Assembly: GCA_032191485.1 (NCBI GenBank)
Contig: JAVDOI010000009.1
Span: 18,519,843 to 18,583,842 of the forward strand
Origin: Leptoclinus maculatus
Taxonomy: Eukaryota > Chordata > Actinopteri > Perciformes > Stichaeidae
DNA length: 64,000 bases
Direction of reading: 5' to 3'
The translations under genes were made by a program, and so were the position numbers. Numbering within the stretch: the first letter of the stretch is position 1; each line of letters opens with the position of its first letter. Shown piece after piece: positions 26,176 to 38,710 of this stretch. The notes beneath the pieces are model-generated. The model was not told where the DNA came from. It worked only from the letters and a program-made list of their open reading frames with translations, and ran no database searches.

Positions 26176-28750
26176 TTGGTGATGGTTTAACGAGGGTAAT
26201 GGTCCATCACCCTGAACTCTCTAGGTTTGCAGGACTACAAGAATGTGACAGCATTTACAATCATCACAGTTCAAAGACTTCTTAGGAAAACTGTTCATGT
26301 AATAAAAACATATGTGCTGTCATTTATATACTGTGTCCCACCAAATTTCGGTGGCTTTTATCTTTAAAACTTTCATTATCTGAGTAAGTTATGTAGTGTA
26401 ATTTTATGGTGAGACTCTCAGACATGCACTTCAAGCATGTTACAGAGAGGACTGCGGACCAAAGGAGGCTTGGATGCTTAAAGGTTAAGGTCGACAGAGT
26501 GGTGGCTGCATTATTAAAACAGGAAGTAAAAGGCTCTGTACAAAGGAAGGATGTTCTAGCAATGCAATCATGTACAGCACCAACGTCAAACCAGGCAAGG
26601 AAGTGCACTTCACTTCAGGCCTTTCCTCTACTGTGTATCAGCAAGGTTACAAGACATGGCTACATTAAAAAACCCGGTCTGATGTTTCTTCCTGAAACGT
26701 GTCTGGCCAGCGTCCAGTCACAGCTCTTCTTACAGCCGCATCCCTTGCGTGACAAAGAGCTGTTATACCGTGGTGTAATGATGTCATCCCTGGGGAGACC
26801 TTTAAGACTCAACTGACTTGTTGGTGTTACTTTTATCACAGCTTTTTTGTCAGAATAAGAGAATCTATGCTGTTAACTAATTTTTCTATCTTACTATATT
26901 CATAGTGTCTATGTTCAGAATATTAAATACTGCTCCTTTAAGTCAGTTAGGCTTCTTGTATCCAGATTTTTACAATTGTCAGCAGAGGTGCTGCATGAAA
27001 CCAAATGTGGTTAGCCCCTTATTTTGCTATAAGCACTTCCCATCAACTGTCTTCACCTCAAATGTGCGCGCCATGTGTGTGTCTAAAGTGTCTCATTTAG
27101 CAAACCGAACCTTGAGGTTGTGGTCCTGATTTCATTTTGATCAACATCCCAGGCAAGGCTAGTGTATTTATTATGGTTATATGGTCGTAATCATTAAAAG
27201 TGATGGGAAAATAAATAGTATTACCTGCACGATTTACCAGGTAATGCTTTAAACAGCGAATGTACAGCAAAATGCAGCCAGTTGTTTTTTTATTCATTAT
27301 CCTTTGAAATTCAAGTAATTTCATAATTTCCCTAAATGAGTCCTGATGAACAATTAGAATAGTCTCCTTTTCCCAATAGATGTTTTTTTCATTTTTAATT
27401 TCCAGAACACGAATGATGCAAAAATTACTAATAATTTCAAGTATTTGAACATGATCCAAAATGTGACTGAAATCGTGTACAATTGATGATTAAGTACATA
27501 ACTACAGTGTGTAGCTGCAATACAACAGCACCATGAATACAATGTATGTATATGGCAACAAAAACACAAAACCATTATATTCATCATATCATATATTCAC
27601 TCATCTGAAATAGCATCTTAAGCAGTATGTTGCAGTGTGACACGTCAGAGTCATGTGCTACCTGTACTTTTATGTATGCTGTCGGTGATTAAGAAATAAA
27701 ACTAAGCCTTCCTAAAGCTTTGCATGATGTTTTTATATTTATGCTATTTTTTATTTGCTCCCAAGTCCTTTTCACACCGCTGGGGTTGCAGCTGAAAGAA
27801 TAAAGCTAAAATTATCAAACAAGCCACAATTTACCCAAGGGGATGAATAGAGTACCTTTTATTCTAGCCTATTCCATTCTATGAGAATATATCTAGGCAA
27901 GGAATTAATTGAGTGAAATACACAAATGTAATTGAAGTCAGATCCACTCATGCTCTGGATGGGGCAGTGATATTATCAGTCTATTGATTTCCTATTCATT
28001 TATTTAATTTACAGTCGGGGATTTCTTGCCAGCTATTCCTTCCTGCATTTGGCAACTGCAGCTGTGTTAGTTTTATCTTGGATTATGTGTTTAACTTCTT
28101 TGATTTTGACCAATAATACAGTTTGCTGAGTAGAATTGTCAATTTTTGTGATTGGTCACATGCTGCAAACACCGCCCCTTTTATGTGGACGCACTCACAG
28201 CCAGATTGAGAAACCCCGGGTTGATGTACTTGACGAGTGTGATTGTTGTTGTTAGGGTTAGTTAAGCCAGATAACAAAAGAGACCAGGGCTATGTTGAAC
28301 TCTCCTCTTAGTACAGGCCTTTTACATCAGGTGAATAACAATAGCACCAAACATGAATGAGTGGAAAAAGATCTCATAATTACTTTCAGCCAGTATTCTT
28401 TTGGTCATTAATTCATATATGTCATTTATGTCACTCAGCCTGTCCTTCAAAGTGCCAGAGTGCCCAAAGTAAACACAGAGGTGTCTGAGATTGAGGGCCG
28501 TGAGGTCACCACGGATACGCGATGACAGCTCAAGTCAGAGGCCTGACTCCTGAGGGGTCACCCGCTCTGTCTGCCAGGGGCCTGAGGCACATAAGGAAGT
28601 ATGGAAGGTGAAAGAGAGAGTGCTGAGAGCAAAGAATGTGACCACTGAGGTTCTGGGTCCATACTTAGCCTATACTATTTTTCTTACTAGTCTTACATGG
28701 ATATGTACACTGTCTCGTTTTTTTTCATGACTGAATTAATATAAAACATG
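26176..28750. other. non-coding sequence upstream of NEURL1 leader
   Basis: No exon recognised. A 136-codon ORF at 26406-26816 is the longest open frame but has no family resemblance and no obvious splice context. Short CCAAT-type words occur but no array of sites is clear. Confidence 0.4.
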
Positions 28751-28779
28751 TAACACAGCCCAATACTTTGTTTGTTGGG

Positions 28780-29149
28780 ACTGGTCGCTACGCCCACCTC
28801 GCGCTCCACAGAGACCCCTCTAGTGTCCGCTCAGTGCGGCAGCGACAGCGTTAAAAGCGCTCAGCCAGTCTCCACCTTTTATGTAAATCGCAGAGAGAGA
28901 GAGAGAGTGAGTGGGACCGGAGGCGGAGAGAGCGCTCAGTGAATGGGGGGGAGTTGCCTTCACGGATGTTGTCCCTGCGCTCACAAGAAAGAGGGAGTGG
29001 GTCCGCGTTTGCATCTATTCGGAAGGGATAGAAGCGATAGGCTGCCTTCGGACGCGAACGTGCAATCATGTCACGAGCGCCGGACTGTGCAAACGCGAGC
29101 ATCTGAATAATCCATATAGGCGATAGGCGGACTCTACGGGAATAAAGCA
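28780..29149 (+). promoter_or_regulatory. putative CpG-rich promoter and 5' leader of NEURL1
   Basis: CpG density rises sharply from about 28790 (CGCTACGCCCACCTCGCGCT) to the first coding exon, against an AT-rich, CpG-poor background. A GA-rich run (28892-28909) and the octamer-like ATGTAAAT at 28881 lie within it. No convincing TATA box is placed, so this would be a dispersed CpG-type promoter. The transcription start is not determinable from sequence. The leader would contain a start-stop ATGTAA at 28881 and a 55-codon upstream ORF at 28943-29110 if transcription starts upstream of them. Confidence 0.5.
28943..29110 (+). other. possible 55-codon upstream ORF in NEURL1 leader
   Basis: The ATG at 28943 opens a frame ending TAA at 29108-29110, 39 bp before the NEURL1 start codon. 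The peptide begins MGGSCLHGCC. It matters only if the transcript includes it. There is no evidence that the peptide is conserved. Confidence 0.3.
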
Positions 29150-29183
29150 ATGGGTGGCCAGATAACGCGAAATGCCTTTTACG
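29150..29183 (+). CDS. NEURL1: NEURL1 first coding exon (alternative-type N-terminus)
   Basis: This encodes MGGQITRNAFY plus the first base of a split codon, followed by a good donor (ACG|GTAAGA) at 29184. The start has a favourable context (G at -3, G at +4). Its phase-1 end joins exactly to exon 2, restoring Asp in D-SLGGPFP, which matches the D-S-I-G-G-P-F-P of vertebrate NEURL1. The better-known NEURL1 isoform starts MGNNFSS; both starts carry Met-Gly, the N-myristoylation requirement, and membrane targeting of Neuralized proteins by myristoylation is established. Here Gly2, with Thr6 in the position that favours N-myristoyltransferase, supports the same role. That this is an alternative rather than the only first exon is inferred. 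An MGNNFSS-type exon was not found in the window. Confidence 0.8.
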
Positions 29184-30889
29184 GTAAGAAACCCGTATGT
29201 GTGGCTGCATGTTTGGGGAATAAACGTTGTATTAAAACGGTATTGTGTCGGACCAGCTGTGGTCATGTGGTTCTCCTGTGTTTAATTGATAGAGTGTAGT
29301 ATTAGCTTTATGCTCACAGCACTGGCTGTGTTATCACCATCAGGTACCATATTGCCACTACAGCCTATTCGTTGGTCCCAATTACGTCACTCACTCCGGT
29401 AATTAGAATAAAGGATCGACACGCGCAGCTGTGTTCACTTTTGATTAACGCCCCCTCCTCCTCCTCCTCGCGCTCCTATGAAGAAGACCCATCTCCCGTT
29501 GAAAACTGCTGTGAAGTGTTCAGATGGCGAGGGCTCAGGAGCGCCAACATGTCAGGAAAGTTGCGGGGTTTCCCTCTGCTTGGTGCTGTGGTGTGGTTTC
29601 CCCTCGTTCATAAAGAGACTCAGTGTGCAGCTGCGCTTCAGGAAATCGACACATTGATTTCCTATTGCTTGATCCTGGAACAGGAACAGGTCGAAGCAGT
29701 GTGATCAGTTATGGCTATGAGCAAAACCGCTAACTGTATCAAAATAAATAAAAAGTAACCTGTTTGGTATTTTGTCTTTAAAGTAGGGTGCTGTTTTTAT
29801 ATAGTGGCACATGGACCTCGTGGTTCTATGTGTGGAAACGACCTTCTTTAGGTTTCCAGGTGTATTTAAGAGCCTCCGGGGACTTTGTGGCTTTACTGTC
29901 AAACAGTGGATCTCATCAGTGACGCTGCTGTGTTGGTTCATGGGCTAAATGTAAGCCAGCTTTAGTCTCTGTGTGTCTTGTTTGATGCTCCCAGTGGTGA
30001 CAAACGTTACACAAACAACATCATGATGTTTTTTTACAACAAAAGTAGTTCTGCTCCTCCTCTCTATTACTATAAGGAAGATAAACAATGCCAATGGCAT
30101 ACATCTGAAGCCACTCCATGTTTCTATGGAATTATTATTAGCACGCCATTGTTATATAACATGTTATTTTGATATATATATAATGTGTGCACATATGTGT
30201 GAACCTGTTGGAGTTAATCCTGTTCCTTCAGCCTCTTTTAGTTTGGACCTGATGGTTCTAATTAAAGCCTCAGGATTGATCCAATTAGTTAAAGACTGAG
30301 AGACTAAGACAGCAGGTCAAGGAAGCTACAACCCCTTATCTTTAGGATCAAGGCCAAACGCCTCATAAACATTCAAATACAATAATTCCAGTTAAATTTC
30401 CGAGATGATTCACTATTGTGGTATCATTTAAGTGTAAGCAGTGTGTATTTTGCATAAAACCTCTGACCTCTCCCCATACAATCCAGTCAGCAGAAAAACG
30501 ATTTTGGTTCTTGTCGAAATAATAATGTAACAACGAAATGTGACAACGTTACTACTGTAAATACATAACAACGTCCCTTAACGGACTTTTATACATAGCG
30601 TTACATGACACGCTACACAACTATGTGTTGCGTAACGAACATCAAGTCGATGTCTACTTTTGGTTTCATGCGGGACACGAGCAACGGTCTCCTGGATGAC
30701 GCTGCGCTAAGTGGGCTTTCTGTTATGCCACGTGACTCAATAACAGTTGCTCCAAATACTGTCATTTATTTATTGTGTTTGCATGGTAGGTTTCTGTGTG
30801 CAAACTGTGTGTTCTTGCCAAGCATGAACTTTGTAAATGGTCCCGTTTATTAGTGTATGCTAATGCTAATAACACTGAAAAGAAAAATC

Positions 30890-31978
30890 GGAGCGGATGT
30901 CAATGTAGAGCTAGTCTGCGATGCCGGGGGTTGGCACGCCTAGATCCCCGCTCTTGCCTGACGCCCAGCTCACATTGCACCCAATGCCTATCCCACCACA
31001 GGGCGGCGGCTCCCTGAAGATTTTTCGAGCTGTGCCTGGCCGATCCACATGTTTCCCATTTTTTTAAAAGAGGGGCCTGGGAGTGTGCTCCAATTATCAC
31101 ACTGCTCAGCCTCCCCGGGAAAGTTTATTCCACGGTGGTGGAAAGGAGGCTCCGACCGATTGTTGAACCTCAGATCCAGGAGGAGCAATGCAGATTTCGT
31201 CCTGGCCTTGGAACAGCTGGCCAGCTCTTTACCCTTGCAAAGGGTCATGGGAGTTTGCCCATTTTGCAGGAATACTGGGTACCTGGGTCGTTGCTACGAG
31301 CCATCCGGTCCTTGTATGACCAAAGTGAGAGCTGTGTCCGGATACTCCAACAAAGTCAAGCACGTTCCAGTGTGTGTTGGCCTCCGCCAGGGTTGTCCCT
31401 TGTCACCAATCCTGTTTGTGATTTTCATGGACTGGACTTCAAAGCGCAGCTGGGGGGAGGAGAGTGTCCGGTTTGGGGACCTCAAAATTGCATCCCTGCT
31501 TTTTGCAGATGATGTGGTTCTATTGGCTCCTTCAGAACGTGACCTTCAGCACGCACTGGGGCAGTTTGCAGCCAAGTGTGAAGCAGTCGGGATGTGAGTC
31601 AGTACCTCCAAGTCTGAGGCCATGGTTCTCTGCCGGAAAACAGTGGATTGCACCCTCCGGGTTGGGAATGAGTCACTGCCCCAAGCGAGGGAGTTCAAGT
31701 ATCTCGGGGTCTTGTTCACCAGTGAGGATAAAATGGAGGGCGAGACGAACAGGCGGTTCGGTGGGGGTCAGCAGGGCTGCAGGCGTTGAACCGGACACGT
31801 CCGACTGGTAAGAGGCCCCGGGGTAGACCCAGAACACGCTGGAGAGATTACCTATCTCGTCTCGCCTCGGGGTTCCCCAGGAAGAGCTGGAAAGCGTTGC
31901 TGGGGAGAGGGACGTCTGGAATTCCCTCCAAAGCCTACTGGCCCCGGATAAGCAGAAGTAAATGGATGAATGGATGTA
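30890..31978 (+). pseudogene. RTE/Rex3-like LINE fragment
   Basis: Ordered RT pieces in three frames: VVERRLRPIVEPQIQEEQC from about 31135, then VGLRQGCPLSPILFVIFMD and SLLFADDVVLLAPS, with the catalytic FADD box at 31502-31513. LRVGNESLPQAREFKYLGV-type sequence follows, and finally RPRGRPRTRWRDYLSRLAS near 31810-31870. The 3' end carries a TGAATGGATG-type tail (31963-31978), typical of fish Rex3/RTE elements. Frameshifts, a stop after EAVGM at 31598 and a deleted connection region near 31770 make it non-functional. The endonuclease is absent. The clade is assigned from motif memory. Confidence 0.85.
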
Positions 31979-34440
31979 AATGTAGCATAATTAAATCTGT
32001 GATATTAAAAATAAAAAATCTGAAGTTTATCTGCATTTGTTCCTTAACAAGATGTATCCAAGCCGATCTTTTTGGGAACACCCACTCCACAAACCGTGAT
32101 CTTTTTTATTTAATCTGTTACAATAGAATGGCGAAGTGGGAGGAGCCATGGGAAGTAAGCCACGAGTAACAACATGAGCGTTACTGGCTGTTTCAAAAGT
32201 TAACGAAGCTCTGATTGGTGGATCACCTCAGGCTAACCTGTTCAACCGCAATCAGTAAGGCTGTGGTGTGTTGGTTGAAACAATTATACTCAAGCAAAGT
32301 TTTCAGAAATTCAGCTTTAAATTTAAATTACCTTTTTAATGAAAATAAACAATCAGGTTTAGTTTGCCATTGCAACTGACTGCCGTTCCTTTGACAAGTT
32401 TGGTGATAGTGTTTTTACTTTAGAGGTCTATGTATTGTGTTTTATTAGCAAATTTTTCATGATAGTAAAGGTCAGACTTAGATAAAGTAAATACAAATTA
32501 AAATACATGTGTCAGTGCATGAGGTAGAAGCCCATTACTGGCTTCTCAAAGAAAAATATGCAGAAAACAGTATAAATTAATATGCATATCTTTTACATGC
32601 CCAATCTATCATATTTGCAAGTAAGGTTGCTATAGATATCAACAAAAAAGTTAGAAAAAAATCAAGATAATTCAATACCAAATCATATTAATATCAAGCA
32701 CTTTTGAGTCCCATGTTTCATAAATGTATATAGACAAAGACTGAGAATCAGTCAGTTGGTACAACTTCCTCTTCCATAATTCTGTTTTTTTTTATGTCCA
32801 ATACATTGGGAGGTAAAGGTTAGAAGCCTATGTTCTTTTACTAACTGTTTCATCCATACCAGATATTTTTAAAACCCTTTTTATTGTTCATTGAAAATGA
32901 TATATTACTTTGTCCTTTTGTCAGCTTGTGTACTGTCTTCTGTAGAATTCTGTCCCTGGTGTCCCTTTAGCAGTCCCGTTTAATCCGTTAAATTGTTCAC
33001 ACACAAGTCGTATGTTTTAATCAGTTTGCTCTTGAGTTCTTTATAAAATTACACAGTGACCTGGTTATTGTTGCACATTGCAATTATTACAATTTTTTGC
33101 AATACTAACAAGCTGTACTTAGTATTACATCACTTATTGGGAAATAAATCAGTGTTTTGACACAATTTAGTGTTTAGAAATCGACTAATAGATAAGTGTA
33201 TTTTATGTGATGATCACGGCTAATATAGGCCTACATTTAGAAAAGTCCTGATCACAAGTGAATGGGAAGAACAAGCGTTGCTATGGTGATCCACAGCCAT
33301 TCATGGAAAGCATTTGATTGCTTCTGTTGCTTCTTTGAAGAAACCATGAGAATCATATTTCCACTTTCCTCCATACGTATGCTTTTGTAAATGCAGCTGC
33401 TAAAAAACCCCAGTTCTTGTTATGTACTGTTTTCATGTAGGTAAGAGAAAGGCGTGACTTACTGAGGAACAGATAACGCTCTCCAATGTTTGCTCCTCAG
33501 ACTTCAGGCGGCTGTGAAGCATCAGAGCACATCAGAACAGTGTTTGCTGAGTTGGTTGCACAATTGAGCCTGCCGAGTATGTGGGAGCTCCACTTCTTTG
33601 CTCGCGATTGACTGAAAGTGGGCCAGTGTCTGAGGCCGTACCGGCTGATTGGATGGAGCGTCTGGCTCCACGCAATGTCAATTGGATTTCAGTATCCAAA
33701 TACAAAGCAGAGACTGCAGAGCTGAAGGGATGTAACAAAGTAACGTTTCTTAACTTCTTGGAATCAGATCGGATCACAGTGATGTCAAGGGATATGCCTC
33801 CGGTAATAAAGGCAATGGATATTTAATACAGCATGCAGACCAACAGTTACCACTGAAAATATCTCCTCTTTCTTCTCCTGCTATATTTTTCTTTTTCTTT
33901 GTGTGTATGAGAGCAGGAGGTAGGAAGACAGAGCATTGATCAGGCCTGACCGGTTGCTATGGAGTGACAGAAACACATGTCTCAGGGTCAGGTGGTATTG
34001 TTTCAAGTGTGTGTCAGTGTCTCCCGAATGATTTTAACTTCCTCCTCCTCAACAGTCCGTCACAGGGCTGCAATTAATCGAATATGAATCGCGATGAAGC
34101 GCTTCTTAAAGTACCAGTCAGCAGACCAATCGGGATGTTCTGGCTTCACTTTTGGGGAGCTGTCGTGCTGTTGTGTCTGCACCCTGCAGCAGCAGCCTGT
34201 GAGAAATGTTACACCAGCCGTCCAGAGTAGAATAGTGATGTACAGTATATTACTCGTTAAACTAAAATGCACTAAAGAACCTTATTTAAATAATTTATTT
34301 TGATGCAACTGTTTGTTAATGAGTCGGAATGAAGCATGAAAATGTTCATTTAATTTTGAGTAAAAAGTTTTGTTACAATTTCATTGGACCCGAATATTTG
34401 ACTATTAGGATATTTATTCGTTGGGTATTCAGTTTTAAAT

Positions 34441-34474
34441 TCGTTATTCAGATATATATATATATATATATATT
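34441..34474. repeat. (AT)n microsatellite
   Basis: Short TA dinucleotide tract in AT-rich intron sequence. No function is inferred. Confidence 0.85.
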
Positions 34475-34777
34475 TTTAACAAACACACCAAACCTTTAAG
34501 AAAATGCTTCTGATTCAATTACAAATAGAAATGCAAACAACAATACTGTAGAATAACAGAATCATTTAAAATGAATGCCTTTAATTAAAGACGCGTTGCA
34601 TCGCTGTGCCGTCATTTCAGCCGAGAACAGAGAAACGTCTGGTTGAGTCTCTCCCGAGTCATGTCATGAGATGTGAGCTTAGCCAGAGCCCTCGCTGCCG
34701 TTACTTTTGTAGGAGCACAACCCACGCAGGGCTCGGTCCGAAAGGGGCTGAGTGGAAGGTTCCGCAGGCTGCATTAA

Positions 34778-35647
34778 GGCCCTGTCACACTATTGCGTAT
34801 GAGAAAAACGTATGAGTTGCGTATGCAAATTCCCCAAAAAACGTTCATACGCACAAAAAACCCTTGAAAATACAGAATGTTTCGTATACTTACCGTATTG
34901 AACCTATGAGTAGCGTATCGCCGGCGTATCGCCAGCGAATGGCCAGCGTAAGACCAGCGTATGGGCAGCGTATGACCAGCGTACAAACTGCGCAGTGTAC
35001 CGCTATCACGTAATCTTGGATGTGGTGAATTGCCAAATCAATCAGATCATACTGGTGTTGGAGAATAGCTACATCCATCCTCTCTCGTTGTAGGTCCACG
35101 AAGAACTGAAGAAGAGCTCGAAATGGGAGCCTATATATACACTTTCTCAAAACGCTGGCAGTACGCTGGCCATACGTCAATCAAACGCTAGTTTTAAGTT
35201 AAATACGTTACTCATTCGTCAGGCATACGCCAAGATGTCTATATACTTTGCAGATACGTCAGACATACGTTAGACGTACGTGACTCATGCGCTATCAATA
35301 CGCTAGCTGTACGGTACACCTTCATGCCAGCGTATGACCAGCGTATGACCAGCGTACTCCACCTATGAGTAACGTACCTCTGACGTAACTCTCGCGTATT
35401 CAGCGTATGCCGATCGTATGCTTAGCGTATAAACCATACTTCCGCACACGCACATTTTTAAGCATGCTTAAAAAAACGTTTCTGCCTCGCCGTATGCCAG
35501 CGTATGCGACCGTATGCGACCGTGCTTGAAACGTATACAACCTATGCCTAACGTACCCCTAGAGTATGTCACCGTATACCAGCGTATGAGTGATATTTTT
35601 CATACGCTCGCATACGCTAGTACGATACGCAATAGTGTGACAGGGCC
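34778..35647. mobile_element. TTAA-flanked non-autonomous transposon rich in CGTAT words (870 bp)
   Basis: The two ends are 23-bp perfect inverted repeats beginning GGCCCTGTCACACTATTGCG. TTAA lies immediately outside each end (34774-34777 and 35648-35651). A TTAA target duplication is characteristic of piggyBac, and also of Kolobok; the superfamily is not resolved. The interior is dominated by CGTATGACCAG-like and ATACG words in both orientations, with many 10-12-bp near-repeats at 34905-34985, 35325-35420 and 35485-35600. No transposase frame is visible. Confidence 0.85.
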
Positions 35648-36449
35648 TTAACGCACAAGCTTTCAGCCGGAGAGGTGGTGCGTAATGCACAGAGACACCA
35701 GCCTCAAAACGCTGCTGTCTAGAGGTAGAGGGGCCAGAAATGACTTTGAGGTACTTCCACACAGCGATGATGGCGAGGAGACGCTGAGCGCAGCAAGCAT
35801 GCTAAATCCTCATGGCACGTCACCTTCAAGGCGGCGCCCAAATGATGACTTCCAGCCAGCACTGAATAGCATCTTGCCTGTTTTCAGTCAATGCACACTG
35901 CATATCATTACGCCTCTCCACCAGCCTGCTCTCTTTCACCGCCAGAGAAGCATCATCGGATTACATTGTGCTCCACTGTATGTGGCCTTTGGATCTTATT
36001 ACTTATTGATAACATTGTGTAATCTTGCTCGTGAAGAGAATGCAGTAACAGCAGGAAGACTAGTGGGTGATGTCAGCCAGAAATTCATCATCTCTGCTGT
36101 CTCACCTTTCACTGCCAGGTCAACGCGGTGTGAAATATTGATAGAGTGCCTCGACAGTAGGATAAGCACAGGGTAGGAAAGAGATATTCCTTTAGTTAAT
36201 GTCTACTGCTCATAACCATATTCCATGATATGTTTTATGCATTTATCATCATTCAGACTGGGAAAAGCAACAGATTGTCACATTTGACAACGACAACATC
36301 AATAGCGTAAGAAAAGTCATTTTTAATGAGCTTTTTAAGTAATATTGTTCTTGAAACGTACCATTTGAAGTATAGTACAACCAAGCATTGAACCTTCAGG
36401 CCTATTCGGGTCCCATCCAGTCTTGTGTTTGCCGTTTTTTTGGACGCTT

Positions 36450-36565
36450 GTTCCATCTTTACCCTTTCCTGCTTCCCTCTCCTCTATCCTTGCCTCCTCT
36501 CTTCTTTCTCCTCATCTGTCCCTCTCTGAGGTCTCTTGTCCTCTTCCATCCATGTCCCCTCTCTA
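36450..36565. repeat. polypyrimidine (C/T)-rich tract
   Basis: About 115 bp that are nearly all C and T on the + strand, with few purines. A low-complexity intronic tract. Confidence 0.7.
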
Positions 36566-36577
36566 TAATCGAATGTT

Positions 36578-36665
36578 ATAGCTAGATTATGGTGGCGATC
36601 TGGATCAATGGTATCTGCAAATACTAGTCAGTAGAGCAAGTTCAGATCATAGAAAATGATTGATT
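36578..36665. repeat. dispersed repeat, copy 1
   Basis: GATCTGGATCAATGGTATCTGC followed by AAATACTAGTCAGTAGAGCA. It matches 38643-38705 at about 90% in the same orientation. Both are preceded by GAATGTTATAG, so the two copies share a longer but interrupted unit. Family unknown. Confidence 0.7.
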
Positions 36666-38321
36666 GTATCCAGTCGATTCACTATGTTTTACATGCATGT
36701 GAGTCAGAACGCCTCCACATGCTATTACAACGTATACTCACCGGTGCAGTGAGTTTGCTTCGTTCCACAAGCTTACTTCTTTAGTCTAGTAAAGAAATAT
36801 TTTGACACACATTGTTCTTATTAAACAGAAAAATACAACTGTACACCTTCTGAATTCAAGTTGCTCCCCTTCACTGAACTAAGACCAGCTTATTATCCTT
36901 TTACCTCATAACTGGACATAGAAACTAAATAAAAAGAACTAAACACGTTGTTTTTCTCTGCCATTACTCGGCCACTGAGCAGCGTCTCTCACTCGTTCTT
37001 TGGAGGCAGATCATTACATTCGCAAAATACAATGACCAAAAAAGCCAATATATTTTTTCAATCACCCAACCCAGTATTCTCATGGTCCCATAGAGCTATT
37101 CTCTCTGCCTACTGTAGAAACATAACATTTTGTCTGCGTCTCAGACCTAATGTACATATGTAAGAGCAAAGCTGATGTGTGGAAGTATTGGACTTGAACA
37201 TTTTATCCTTCTGGGCAGAACAGACATTTGTGAAATCATGAAAATGTCTTTGAAAACCCAACCCACTCCTTGACAACAGATCAAATTTGCATCATGAAGA
37301 CAAAGTCAGGATGAATGAATAATGACAGAGCTAAATTGCACGTCAGCCTTATTTTTACAATGTAAGCTATCGTAAGGCAAGAAAGCAGCCACCCAATAGC
37401 AGCGAATCTAGTATCAACAGTTACAGGATCACCTGAGGCTCCTCTGACCGGTGTCATTATGGAAACCCCCCGTCAAGCCACATTACGTGGGCACGACTCC
37501 TCTATCAATGCATCATCAACACTGAACCAATAGATTTGTCATGATGTTGCCTAGCAGCACGTCGAGTCCTTTGGTTACCACCAACAAAATGAGTGATGAG
37601 CCCGTAATAGGTTCTTGGTACCTGTTCCCAGGTAGAATAGCAGCTACAGTTACTGTCTCCGCCGCAGTGGTCGTCTCCCTGTCATTGAGCCACACAGCCG
37701 ATTGTGTTTCACACACTGGGCCTATGGCGTCCGTCACACGTGTATGAACGGAGATCAGGAAGAACAGCAAATGTAAAAGGCACATATCTATAAGCTGCGT
37801 AAAGCCACCCTGAGCTGTATTTTGATGCATCTAAGCCTAAATGATAATGTGTGTGATTAATGGCCGCTATTATCGTGTGATTCATTTCACAGTTGCTGTT
37901 ACATCAGGCTGGAATGCCGTTTTGTCACGAGTCAGTGGGATTGAATACATCATCCAGACACTTCTATGTAAACATCATTAAGATGCTGTTTGTCATTGGC
38001 CTCCAGGCTCGTCGTGGCGTCGTTAATGCCACTGTCAATGGATCTACGGAGAGCAACATCAAATAAAGAACTTAAGAGGAACATTTTACACTGGTAATCT
38101 ATTGTGAAAGACAAAATTCACCTTTATGAGATGGTGATGATTGCAATTATTCCAGGAGAACTTCATGAGTCAACATGATATTAAAATAATGCAAATATCA
38201 ACAGATTGTTTTGGTGATGGATCTAAAGCCCAGCAGTACATTAATAATTGTAATCATTTGTTATTTTATGTAACACCTAGCACTAGCCTGCATGCCTGCT
38301 TATCCTGAAATAGCTTTAAAG

Positions 38322-38466
<145 letters not shown>

Positions 38467-38574
38467 CCTAGTCTCCTATGAAGAGTGTTAACTGGACTGT
38501 ACATAGCAACAAGAAGAGGGAGTGGGTTGCTATGTGGGCTACCTGTGCTTCATAAGCGCTGCTGCTGTTGTGAC

Positions 38575-38710
38575 TGAATGTTATAGACTCATCATGTTTC
38601 CACGGTGCTAAAATCCTTAATCATTACTGGTTATATATATATGGTGGGGATCTGGATCGATGGTATCTGCAAATACTAGTCAATAGAGCAATTTCGGTTC
38701 ACAAAAGAAA
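38575..38710. repeat. dispersed repeat, copy 2
   Basis: Shares GGTATCTGCAAATACTAGTC and surrounding sequence with 36578-36665, about 2 kb away in direct orientation. It carries an extra ~45 bp between the GAATGTTATAG start and the shared body. Confidence 0.65.

Noticed and set aside
26406..26816. 136-codon ORF
   Set aside because: No recognisable family, domain or splice context. It is within the length range expected by chance in 64 kb.
29372..29704. 110-codon ORF just downstream of the first NEURL1 exon
   Set aside because: It lies in intron 1, has no recognisable domain and does not match NEURL1.
31049..31597. 182-codon ORF as an intact gene
   Set aside because: Only its second half is RT sequence. 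The first half is out of frame relative to the LINE, so it is a broken RTE-type fragment.
35685..36176. 163-codon ORF after the TTAA element
   Set aside because: No family resemblance as a whole protein. Only its first codons were kept as a weak alternative-exon idea.
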